Shown piece by piece: positions 41,863 to 51,264 of a stretch of DNA of 64,000 nt. The translations under genes and the position numbers were made by a program. The notes below the pieces were generated by a model that saw only the letters and a program-made list of their open reading frames with translations, was not told the origin of the DNA and did not search any database. This DNA comes from Sorghum bicolor (Eukaryota > Streptophyta > Magnoliopsida > Poales > Poaceae): assembly GCF_000003195.3 (NCBI RefSeq), contig NC_012870.2, positions 48,123,153-48,187,152 on the forward strand, in the 5' to 3' direction. Position 1 is the stretch's first letter; the number at the start of each line of letters is the position of its first letter.

Positions 41863-43908
41863 ATGGCTCTTAGTTTGCATATCAACAACACTAAGAAGGC
41901 ACCTTACTTTGATGGCACAAATTATGCTTATTGGAAGGTCAAGATGACCGCCCATCTCAACTCAATCAATAGAGAAGTTTGGAAGGTGACCGAAACAAAG
42001 TTTGAGGTTGCAAATGAGAATGCACCAACACCGGTTGAACAAAAGAAGCTTCAATGCAATGACATTGCAATTAGTGCTCTTCATGAAGCTCTTGATGACA
42101 AGACCTTTGAGCAAATCAAGAATATTGAGGTTGCTCATGATGCATGGGCAAAATTAGAAGAAACATTTGAAGGCACCAAAGGTACCAAGACTGCCAAAGC
42201 ATACATCCTCCAAGAAAAGTTCTCAAGCTTCAAGATGCAAGAAGATGAAAGTGTGCCGGAGATGTTTCACCGGTTGCAAGTCATTGTGAATGAACTCAAG
42301 GCACTTGGGGAAGAAGTAAAAGATAGTCAATTCTCTATGAAGTTCTTGAGAAGCTTGCCCAAGAGATTTGACACGTTGATCACCGTGCTAGTCAAGACAA
42401 CACTTAGTGAATCAACTCCCCAACAAGTTTTCCAAGAAGTAACGACCGGTGATGCTTATAGAGAAGATGATGAGAAGGATGAGTTGATCAAGAAAAAGAA
42501 GAAGGATGGTGAGAAGAAGGATGATGAAAAGAAGAAGAGTGTGGCATTCAAGGCCTCCACATCCAAGGGCAAAGCCAAGCAAGAATCATCAAGTGAAGAA
42601 GAAGCAAGCTCTTGTGATAGTGATGAAGATGAGGAGATGGCTCTTCTTGTCAAAAGATTTGGCAAGTTTATGAAGAAGAAGGGCTATCGGGCAAGAAGAA
42701 AGAAGAGCTCCTCCAAGAAGAATGACCATTCCATGAGGTGCTTTAGATGCCATAGCAAGGATCATCTCATCGCCAAGTGTCCTTATGATAGTGATGATGA
42801 AGATGTTATCAAGAAGGAAAGAAAGAAGCAAAAGAAGAAGCAAGAAAAGAAGGAAGGCTCAAACAAGAAGAAGGGTGATGCCCATGTTGCAACTTGGGAT
42901 AGTGATGACTCCTCAAGTGATGATGAGAGCACAAAGAAGAAGGCGCATGCTAGCATTGCAATTCAAGGAAAGAGCTCCATCTTCGACACTCCATCATGCT
43001 TCATGGCTAAGGCCACTAAGGTATCATCCGATGATGAGAGTGACCATGCTAGTGATAGTGATAGTGATGATGATGAACCAACTAATGATGAACTAATCAC
43101 TATGCTTGAAGATTGCACTCATCACTATAAAGAAACTAGAAAGGAGTGCAAGGATTTGCTTAAGGATAAGAAAACCCTTGAGCAAGAACTTGATGAGCTT
43201 AGAGCATCTTATGAGAGTCTAAAGGAAGACCATAAGAAGCTTCAAAAGGCTTACACTAAGCTTGAAGAAGCTCATTCCTCTCTAGTTAACAAGTGTGAAA
43301 ATGAGCCTACTAAAATGGTGAAAGCTAAAACTTGCAACATAGGCCTAACATGTGATATCTTAAGTAAGCCTATTGTTGTTGCTTCTACTAAACCTTCATG
43401 TAGCACATCTACATCATCCTCATCTAGTAGTGATGGTTTCACATGTGACACCACACTAAAAGTTGAGAATGAAATTCTCAAGAAGGAGGTAAAGGAGCTC
43501 AATCACACCTTAGCCAAGGCTTATGGTGGTGAGGACCGCTTGCTTATGTGCTTGGGTAGCCAAAGAGCTTCTCTCTACAAAGAGGGATTGGGCTATAACC
43601 CCAAGAAAGGCAAGGCCGCCTTTGCTCCTCACAAAACTAGTTTTGTGAAGAACAATGGCCGGTATTGCAAAGCTTGCAAGCAAGTTGGGCACCTAGAGCA
43701 ACAATGCATGAACAAGAAACCCAAAGCTTATGTATCCTCAATTAAGCTTAATTCTTTCTATGTGCTTACCAAGGATACAAAAGGTGTTCATGCTAAGTTC
43801 ATTGGTGCACCATGGATGGGCTCAAAGAAGAAAGCCATTTGGGTACCAAAGAGCTTAGTTGCTAACCTTGGAGGACCCAATCAAGTTTGGGTACCTAAAA
43901 AGAATTGA
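41863..43908 (+). CDS. gag: Sirevirus gag, 681 aa
   Basis: The ATG at 41,863 is 42 bp past the primer site. Residues 1-200 are the copia gag (UBN2-type) domain: FDGTNYAYWKVKM near 20 and ILQEKFSSFKMQEDESVPEM. Lys/Glu-rich low complexity follows, then a zinc knuckle CFRCHSKDHLIAKC near 293. More acidic/basic tracts come next, a coiled coil at about 420-485 and a second zinc knuckle CKACKQVGHLEQQC near 602. Two widely spaced knuckles and a long gag are typical of Sireviruses. It ends at TGA 43,906, and pol begins a few bases later in another frame. The frame looks intact. Confidence 0.95.
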   Translation: MALSLHINNTKKAPYFDGTNYAYWKVKMTAHLNSINREVWKVTETKFEVANENAPTPVEQKKLQCNDIAISALHEALDDKTFEQIKNIEVAHDAWAKLEETFEGTKGTKTAKAYILQEKFSSFKMQEDESVPEMFHRLQVIVNELKALGEEVKDSQFSMKFLRSLPKRFDTLITVLVKTTLSESTPQQVFQEVTTGDAYREDDEKDELIKKKKKDGEKKDDEKKKSVAFKASTSKGKAKQESSSEEEASSCDSDEDEEMALLVKRFGKFMKKKGYRARRKKSSSKKNDHSMRCFRCHSKDHLIAKCPYDSDDEDVIKKERKKQKKKQEKKEGSNKKKGDAHVATWDSDDSSSDDESTKKKAHASIAIQGKSSIFDTPSCFMAKATKVSSDDESDHASDSDSDDDEPTNDELITMLEDCTHHYKETRKECKDLLKDKKTLEQELDELRASYESLKEDHKKLQKAYTKLEEAHSSLVNKCENEPTKMVKAKTCNIGLTCDILSKPIVVASTKPSCSTSTSSSSSSDGFTCDTTLKVENEILKKEVKELNHTLAKAYGGEDRLLMCLGSQRASLYKEGLGYNPKKGKAAFAPHKTSFVKNNGRYCKACKQVGHLEQQCMNKKPKAYVSSIKLNSFYVLTKDTKGVHAKFIGAPWMGSKKKAIWVPKSLVANLGGPNQVWVPKKN

Positions 43909-43921
43909 TCTTGTCTTGTAG

Positions 43922-45532
43922 GTCAATTACAAAGCCGGAGGAAGGCATTGGGTGCTTGATAGTGGGTGCACTCAACATATGACCGGAGAGTCTTGTATGT
44001 TCAAATCAATTGATACTAGTCAAAATGGTGGCTTTGATTCTATCACTTTCGGCAACAACAAGAAAGGCAAGGTCAAACGGCTTGGTAAAATTGCTATTTT
44101 AAATGACATGAGCATATCAAATGTGTTGCTAGTTGAGAGCCTTGATTTCAATCTCTTGTCAATTGCACAACTTTGTGACCTTGGTTTCAAGTGCATCTTT
44201 GGTAGTGATGATGTTGAAGTGATTAGTGTTGATGGATCAAACTTGATATTCAAAGGATTTAGGCATGGTAGCTTATACTTGGTTGATTTCAATGATAGTG
44301 ACACTCAATTGACATCATGCCTAATTAGCAAATCAAGTTTGGGTTGGTTGTGGCATAGAAGGCTTGGTCATGTTGGAATGAAACAATTGAACAAACTATT
44401 GAGGCATGACTTAGTTAGAGGCTTGAAGGATGTCACCTTTGAGAAAGATAAACCGTGTAGTGCTTGTCAAGCCGGAAAGCAAGTTGGAAATGCACATCCC
44501 AAGAAAAGTGAAATGAGCACATCAAAGGCATTTGAGCTATTGCACATGGATTTATTTGGGCCAACAACATACACTAGCATTGGTGGCAACAAGTATGGAT
44601 TTGTGATAGTAGATGACTACACTAGATACACTTGGGTGTTCTTCCTCTATGACAAGAGTGATGTTTGTGATCTATTCAAGTCTTTTGTCAAGAGGGTGCA
44701 AAATGAGTTTGAAACCACTATCAAGAAGATTAGAAGTGACAATGGTAGTGAATTCAAGAACACAAGAATTGAGGAATTATGTGATGATCTTGGCATTGGA
44801 CATCAATTCTCTCCAACATACACTCCTCAATCCAATGGTGTAGTTGAAACAAAGAATAGAACCTTGATTGATATGGCTAGATCAATGCTTAGTGAATACA
44901 ATGTTAGCCATTCATTTTGGAGTGAAGCTATCAACACGGCTTGCTATTGTAGCAACCGTCTCTATTGCCATGGGAAGCTTGGGAAGACACCATATGAGCT
45001 ATTGAATGGAAGAAAGCTCAACATTGCATACTTTAGAGTGTTTGGTTGCAAATGCTACATTCTCAAGAAAGGCACTAGATTGAGCAAGTTTGAGAAGAAA
45101 TGTGATGAAGGGTTCTTACTTGGTTATTCTACCACAAGCAAGGCATATAGAGTTTGGAACTTGACAAGTGGCACATTGGAAGAAGTCCATGATGTGGAGT
45201 TTGATGAAACCGAGGGATCTCAAAATGAAGTTCAAAATCTTGATGATGTGAGAGGAGATCAATTAGCAAATGCAATGAAGAACATGGATGTTTGTGACAT
45301 AAGGCCAATGCAAGTTGATGATGATAATGACATTCACATGATCAAACAAGAAGTGCAAATTGATACAAATCAAGCTAGTACTAGTGGCTCTCATGACGAT
45401 GATCAAAATCAAAGTCAAGCTAGTGGAAGTAATCAACTCCCAATACTCCAACCTACAAGCATAGCAAGAGATCATCCATGGATCAAGTCATTGGTGGTAT
45501 CCAAAGTGGTGTACAAACAAGATCAAGACTAG
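43922..45532 (+). CDS. pol: Sirevirus pol first part: protease and integrase
   Basis: The frame opens after a TAG at 43,919. Protease motif [14 protein letters not shown] near residue 10-23. Integrase zinc finger WHRRLGHVG...CSACQAGKQ near 150-190. Catalytic residues are in [16 protein letters not shown] (about 207), [11 protein letters not shown] (about 270) and [11 protein letters not shown] (about 307). Usable homology ends at ARDHPW (45,481). There the loss of one base shifts the frame, and the last 16 codons are spurious. Protease through integrase looks functional in sequence. Confidence 0.93.
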   Translation, partial: VNYKAGGRHWVLDSGCTQHMTGESCMFKSIDTSQNGGFDSITFGNNKKGKVKRLGKIAILNDMSISNVLLVESLDFNLLSIAQLCDLGFKCIFGSDDVEVISVDGSNLIFKGFRHGSLYLVDFNDSDTQLTSCLISKSSLGWLWHRRLGHVGMKQLNKLLRHDLVRGLKDVTFEKDKPCSACQAGKQVGNAHPKKSEMSTSKAFELLHMDLFGPTTYTSIGGNKYGFVIVDDYTRYTWVFFLYDKSDVCDLFKSFVKRVQNEFETTIKKIRSDNGSEFKNTRIEELCDDLGIGHQFSPTYTPQSNGVVETKNRTLIDMARSMLSEYNVSHSFWSEAINTACYCSNRLYCHGKLGKTPYELLNGRKLNIAYFRVFGCKCYILKKGTRLSKFEKKCDEGFLLGYSTTSKAYRVWNLTSGTLEEVHDVEFDETEGSQNEVQNLDDVRGDQLANAMKNMDVCDIRPMQVDDDNDIHMIKQEVQIDTNQASTSGSHDDDQNQSQASGSNQLPILQPTSIARDHPWIKSLVVSKVVYKQDQD

Positions 45533-47106
45533 CATCCTTTTGTGAGCACTATTCATTTGTCTCATTTGAGGAACCAAAGAAAATAGAAGATGCATTGAGA
45601 GATTCCGATTGGGTAAATGCCATGCATGAAGAATTGAACAACTTCACAAGAAATCAAGTGTGGGAGCTTGTTGAGAGGCCAAAGAACTACAATGTGATTG
45701 GTACCAAGTGGGTCTTTAGAAACAAGCAAGATCAAGATGGTGTGGTTGTGAGAAACAAAGCAAGACTAGTAGCACAAGGCTACACTCAAGTTGAAGGTCT
45801 TGACTTTGGAGAAACATATGCACCGGTTGCAAGATTGGAGGCAATTAGAATATTATTAGCCTATGCTTGTGCCCACAACATCAAGCTCTATCAAATGGAT
45901 GTGAAGAGTGCATTTCTCAATGGATACATCAATGAGTTGGTTTATGTTGAACAACCTCCTGGTTTTGAAGATGACAAGAAACCCAACCATGTTTACAAGC
46001 TCAAGAAGGCATTGTATGGTTTAAAGCAAGCACCTAGAGCAAGGTATGAGAGATTGAGAGATTTCCTTCTCTCTAAAGGGTTCAAGATGGGAAAGGTTGA
46101 CACTACCCTCTTCACCAAGAAGCTAGGCAATGACTTGTTTGTGTTGCAAATCTATGTTGATGATATCATCTTTGGATCAACCAATCAAGACTTTTGTGAA
46201 GAGTTTGGAAAAATGATGGCAAATGAATTTGAGATGTCCATGATTGGAGAGCTTAGTTACTTCCTTGGTCTTCAAATCAAGCAAATGAAGAATGACACTT
46301 TTGTGAGTCAAGGAAAGTACATCAAGGACATGATCAAGAAGTTTGGGTTGCTAGAAGCTAAACCAATGAGCACACCTATGGGCACAAATGATCAATTAGG
46401 TAGTGATGCAAGTGGCAACATGGTAGATCAAAAGCTATATCGGTCCATGATTGGAAGTTTGCTCTATGTCACCGCATCATGGCCGGATGTAATGTTTAGT
46501 GTGTGCAAATGTGCAAGATATCAAGCTTCACCTAGAGAGAGTCACTTGAAGGCAACCAAAAGATTATTGAGGTATCTTAAGGGCACTCATGATGTTGGAT
46601 TATGGTATTCCAAGGGGTCTAACTTTGAGTTGATTGGTTATTCAGACTCCGACTATGGTGGATGCAAAATTGATAGAATGAGCACAAGTGGCACTTGTCA
46701 ATTGCTAGGAAGGTCTCTAGTTTCATGGTCATCAAAGAAACAAAATAGTGTTGCACTATCAACAGCCGAGGCCGAATACATTAGTGCCGGTAGTTGTTGT
46801 GCACAATTGCTTTGGATGAAAGCTACCTTGAATGACTTTGCAATCAAATTCAAGAATGTGCCTTTGCTTTGTGACAATGAGAGTGCAATCAAGATGACAC
46901 AAAATCCGGTTCAACATTCAAGAACCAAGCACATTGACATAAGGCACCATTTCATAAGAGATCATCAACAAAAGGGTGATATTAGCATTGAAAGCATTGG
47001 CACCGAAGATCAACTAGCTGACATCTTCACAAAGCCACTTGATGAGAAGAGATTTTGTAAGTTGAGGAATGAATTGAACATACTTGACTTCTCCAACTTG
47101 AGATGA
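45478..47106 (+). CDS. pol: Sirevirus pol second part: reverse transcriptase and RNase H
   Basis: This continues pol one frame over, after the single-base slip at about 45,481. [33 protein letters not shown], the catalytic Asp in [12 protein letters not shown] and the box [13 protein letters not shown] near residue 225. APRARYERL has Arg where Trp is usual. RNase [26 protein letters not shown] and the end [17 protein letters not shown]. The stop is at 47,104. There is no env-like gene after it. Confidence 0.95.
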   Translation: MDQVIGGIQSGVQTRSRLASFCEHYSFVSFEEPKKIEDALRDSDWVNAMHEELNNFTRNQVWELVERPKNYNVIGTKWVFRNKQDQDGVVVRNKARLVAQGYTQVEGLDFGETYAPVARLEAIRILLAYACAHNIKLYQMDVKSAFLNGYINELVYVEQPPGFEDDKKPNHVYKLKKALYGLKQAPRARYERLRDFLLSKGFKMGKVDTTLFTKKLGNDLFVLQIYVDDIIFGSTNQDFCEEFGKMMANEFEMSMIGELSYFLGLQIKQMKNDTFVSQGKYIKDMIKKFGLLEAKPMSTPMGTNDQLGSDASGNMVDQKLYRSMIGSLLYVTASWPDVMFSVCKCARYQASPRESHLKATKRLLRYLKGTHDVGLWYSKGSNFELIGYSDSDYGGCKIDRMSTSGTCQLLGRSLVSWSSKKQNSVALSTAEAEYISAGSCCAQLLWMKATLNDFAIKFKNVPLLCDNESAIKMTQNPVQHSRTKHIDIRHHFIRDHQQKGDISIESIGTEDQLADIFTKPLDEKRFCKLRNELNILDFSNLR

Positions 47107-48161
47107 GTGCACCCCCACATTTATATATATGACATGTCTCTCCTCCAACAATGCAAGGTAAAGTTGGTTGACATAGCATTCATACTCTGCTAAGGACAAG
47201 ATTAGAATATATAGACATGTTTGCATGACAAATAGGCTCATTCATGAAAATCAAAAGATTTTGATGTATGTAAGGTACCACTATTGCTTTTATGTTTGAT
47301 TGATATAGTGGTAGCATATGACATGTTTGTGAGCTTGCAAGCCTAGTGTTGAATCTAGAATATGAGTTTATGATGTGTAATTCAACATGGTCAAGATAAC
47401 CCTTATACTTTATGAGGTGTGAAAAAGCTTGTCCTTGGATCAAACCGAATTACATGTTTTAGGCAAGTGATCTAGATTGAACCATAATTTGACCCTCACA
47501 TTGATTGACCTAATTCTCACTAAAAGATGAACCTTTGTGGTTATTGATGACAAAGGGGGGGAGAAACAAAGATAAAGTCAAAAAGAGGAAAGAGAAACAA
47601 AGATAGAGAGAGAAAACTTCTTTAAACTTGAGCACACAAATAGGGGGAGCAAGCTCATGAACCATTTGTTGTATTTGAATGTGCACTAACATAATGTTGT
47701 GTTGCATTGCAAGGTTAAATTCACCACTCTTGTTTGTTTGGTGCTTGCTAGAAATAGAACTTGAATGATGCTTTGTTTTCTAGCATAGAGTTTTATTTTC
47801 ATGTGGTATCTAGACATATAATGTGATCTCACGAGGTATCTTGAGTTTTTGATGTATGTCTAGCTACATTGGTGCTAAAGATGGTATTTTGGCAACTCCG
47901 ATTGGTATCACGCTTCAAAGGTCCATTCTATATACCTTAGCATCTTTTTGGTAGAAATAAATCTCCCAAAACTCTAATTCATGCATATGTGCAAACTTGA
48001 ACCAAACTCTTGGAAGCGCATATGTAGGGGGAGCTAGTACTACCAAAACCGAAATTGAAATGTTTGTCCAACCTTGTCTCATGATAAAAATGCTTTGGAC
48101 AAGCAATTCATGTTCATTATGATTTCTTTTCATATCTTTGTGATGGTTGTCATCAATTACC
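47107..48161 (+). other. 3' untranslated region of the Sirevirus
   Basis: 1.05 kb of A/T-rich sequence without a coding signal in plus sense. It contains purine-rich stretches such as caaaggggggagaaac near 47,552 and ataggggg near 47,640, weaker cousins of the polypurine tract. Confidence 0.75.
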
Positions 48162-48175
48162 AAAAAGGGGGAGAT
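48162..48175 (+). other. Polypurine tract of the Sirevirus
   Basis: aaaaagggggagat directly before TGAAAGCCC. Confidence 0.9.
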
Positions 48176-48697
48176 TGAAAGCCCAAGTTTGGTTTTGGTA
48201 ATTAATGACACCAAGTTGCTAATGCTTTGTGTTTAAGTGATTTGAGTTAGGCATAGCAACACATGTGATGAAGGTGCTTGGTGGCATGGAAAGGTGGCCA
48301 CATGATCACAAAGGGATGAAGCATGAAGTGAAGATCATGGTGATAAACACGGAGCAAAGTTATCAAGGCAAAGGTATAAACATAGGGTTTTACTTTCGCC
48401 GGTCTAAGATGAGTAGAGAAGTGATTGACCGGGTTCAGGCTTTTGAGAAAATTAAGTGTATATTTTCTATTACGCCGGTGGGAAATTTGGAGAAGTAGCG
48501 GAAGTGTTTCTCAGTGGGAAACACTCACCGGACGCTCAGTGCGGAGGCACCGGACGCTGGCCCGAGCGTACGGTGTGCTGTCAGAGCTTCACTTTGCTAG
48601 GGTTGAGCACCGGACGCACTCTGGTAGCGTCCGGTGTGAGGGGTTTTTGCAACCCTCTCTGCGCACGAGTCTGGTGAGCACCGGATCGTCTGGTGCC
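48176..48697 (+). repeat. 3' LTR of the Sirevirus, first part
   Basis: Aligned with 39,899 on, except that 269 bp (40,163-40,431 in the 5' LTR) are missing at 48,437. The rest continues to tctggtgcc, where the Athila element begins. The last five bases, GTGCC, are the target duplication. Confidence 0.95.
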
Positions 48698-49230
48698 TGT
48701 TGACGGTCCTTAATGCTCACATTTAACCATCAACTAATCATGGAAAAGGATCCAAATCCATCCAACACCTAGACTTAGGGTTTTATCTGACAGAATTCCA
48801 CGAGTTTTGGTGTTTGTCTATTTCTGCAGGGGGTTATCAGGAAATATGAAAGAAAGGCCCACACGTCGGGTTTACATAGAGATATTAACGTGTCGTGCAA
48901 TTTTCTATCATCTAGAAGACTCCAGAAGCCACGGGAACGAACGGGAAGGAAATCGGGCTCGGAGGCAGGGCGCCCGCCCAACTCTCCTGGGCGCCCGCCC
49001 AGCTACAGTGCCCAATCAGGACACGTTTCGCGGATTATGCTCCACCGACCTAAAGGATCAAGGAAAACCATGCGATCAATGTCAGTTTGATCCGACGGCC
49101 CAGATTCACTTGAAGGGACTATAAAACCAGACCCCCTGGCCCCTGGAGATCATACCTCTTCTACAGAATCAAAGTTAGGGTTTCAATTCTTCATCCAAGT
49201 AGGGAGGATCCCTCTAGTTCTTCTAGTTCT
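48698..49230 (+). repeat. Athila A2 5' LTR, first part
   Basis: TGTTGACGGTCC start, TATA at 49,120-49,126. It is cut in the CTAGTT-rich segment by the CRM element. The last five bases, GTTCT, are the CRM target duplication. Confidence 0.95.
49120..49126 (+). promoter_or_regulatory. TATA box of the Athila A2 5' LTR
   Basis: gggactataaaaccagaccc. About 110 bp downstream the CRM insertion interrupts the leader, so normal transcription of A2 from this promoter would now read into the CRM element. Confidence 0.65.
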
Positions 49231-50402
49231 TTATGAGGACATCCCAATCAAGCATGCTCCCTCTAATTCCATGCCAACCTCTACACCGACTACGCCGGCA
49301 CCAGCCCAAGCCATTGATGGAGCAATTACACGTAGCCGAGCCAAGAAGCTACAACAAGAGGTGAACGCGCTACTTTGTGAGAGTTCTATTAATGTTAATG
49401 AGAATATTATACTACCTAAGTGTTCTACTTTGGTTATGTTTAGGTATACACATGAGGAGGGAGGTGACCTGGATCGCAAGGATTGGAACAACACGGTGCA
49501 GAACGGACCAGTTGAAAGAAGGGCAGATCGGACCAGTGCGGTGCAGAACGGACCAGTTGAAAGAAAAGATCATAACTTTCAATTTCGAGATGCTATGAAG
49601 GCCCATGAGCACTTGTTGGAAAGCTCTTTGAGTCTACTTTCCAATGAATCAAGTGGCGACCAGTTTGGATACCCCATATTACCTGCTGACCAGAATTAGT
49701 ACAGACTGCTCAGAAGGTCAACAGTCTGCCGTGATAGAATGTTGGTACAACTTGCCAAGTAAAACTGTACCAATCTACAGCGTTTCGTGGTGCATGGAAT
49801 GTATTGATGGAAAGAACTCGGAGTCTAGTTTCACACCCAAGAAACGGATCATCATTTGGACTTCCCAATAAAAAGTTATGGTCAGTTTTTCAGAAACTGC
49901 TCTGGAGGCCAACAGTCACGCGAAGTCACTTCGGGAATCCATTTCTAGGGGACCTTTCACATTGCCTTCCCTCAGAAACTCTATTTCGTTTTCATACCTA
50001 TCTAGCAGGGCTGTTGCTAGTATAAATACCTCCTAAGACTCATTGTAATCCAAGACTTATGATATTGAGAATACAAACCACTTTTTTCAGCTGTGTGCTA
50101 ACAAATTCAGAGAGAGATCTCTACCCCTTTGCTCTTGTGTTTTCCTTCGCGGAGATTACAGAAGCGGCCGCGTCATCGGCACCCAATTCGTGCTCCTGAT
50201 CCTCGAGTTCAGGTTGCGTAGGTTGGTTCTTTGAGAGTGTGGTTGGGCGAATCCTTGGTTCAGGCTGCCGTATAGAGACGGTGGTTGGCTCCTTGTGCGT
50301 GTCGTCAGGTTGCACTAGTTATCCTCGCTGCTTGCAGCAAGTTATCGGCTGATCTTCAGCTAGTTATCCTACGTCGTGAAAATCGGGACAACGACCTCAC
50401 CA
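49231..50402 (+). repeat. CRM 5' LTR
   Basis: The second base is T where the 3' LTR has G (TT instead of TG). TATA at 50,021-50,027. A segment of about 26 bp (ggtgcagaacggaccagttg) is repeated at about 49,495 and 49,540. The apparent ORF 49,271-49,699 is the LTR copy of the integrase C terminus and has no start signal of its own here. Confidence 0.93.
50021..50027 (+). promoter_or_regulatory. TATA box of the CRM 5' LTR
   Basis: gctagtataaatacctcc; same in the 3' LTR at 55,504-55,510. Confidence 0.7.
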
Positions 50403-50404
50403 TC

Positions 50405-50416
50405 TGGTATCAAAGC
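50405..50416 (+). other. Primer-binding site of the CRM element, initiator tRNA-Met
   Basis: TGGTATCAAAGC, two bases after the LTR end. Confidence 0.9.
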
Positions 50417-51264
50417 TCAAGTTTCTACGGTAGGATTTTTACCCTTAGCTACATATATATATCTTGTTCGTCCTATCCACCAAAAAGCCATAAAAAAATT
50501 GCATTAGCCCTTTGTTTCAATCTATTTTTCTTGTGAGTTTGGTTAAGTTTCAGTCCATTAGAGTTTTGTTTAGTTGCTGATCATCATGTCCTTTGTGTGT
50601 CCTTTGTGCCTCTTTTATATCTAGAAATCCCTAAAGAAAATCTGAAACCGGTATCATCCTTCGCGTAAACTTTGAGCCTATCAAGTTAGAACGCTGACGG
50701 TTGTGTCTTGTTTCAAAAAAAAAGTGTGTGTAAGTGTTATATCTGCTCTTGTTCTTAGTTATAAAAAAAAGTATCAAAAAAAGGAAAGTGAAAAAAAAGA
50801 GGAAAGTTGAGGAAGAAAAGTTGTGAAGAAAGAGTAGAAAGTTCACTCTGTTTATGTGCTCAAGTTCTGAATTTTATATCAAGTCACACAATCAGTCATT
50901 ATCCATCTTTGGTGCAAAATTTTGCTTGGGTTTGATTGCAACACTTGCATCCTAGGCATACTCTTTGTTTGCATCAAATCTGAATTATCTTTGCGCGTGT
51001 GTTTGATCTATTTACATCACTCATATCTTGTGGTCAGCACTAGGCATTGAACTTCTAGTTTGGATTGTGGTTTAACTTTAGAATATCAAGAATTCAGATT
51101 GCATTCCTTGAGAAATATATCCCCACCAAGCTCCACAAATAACCCACCGTCATAGGAAAATACTGATCTTGGATTCTCCCAACCATCATTCTCGGTTACC
51201 ACCTCGCATTGGCCGTTGTAATCTGCGGGGAACTCACATGAGCTTCGGTTGGTAAGAGAGCAAG
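50417..51264 (+). other. CRM leader
   Basis: About 850 bp from primer site to gag start, A-rich in the middle (50,720-50,830 has several poly-A and aaag runs). No ORF in plus sense. Confidence 0.7.

Noticed and set aside
49271..49699. Independent 142-codon gene at the CRM 5' LTR
   Set aside because: It is the 5' LTR copy of the integrase tail. In the 3' LTR the same text is in frame with pol; here it has no upstream coding sequence.
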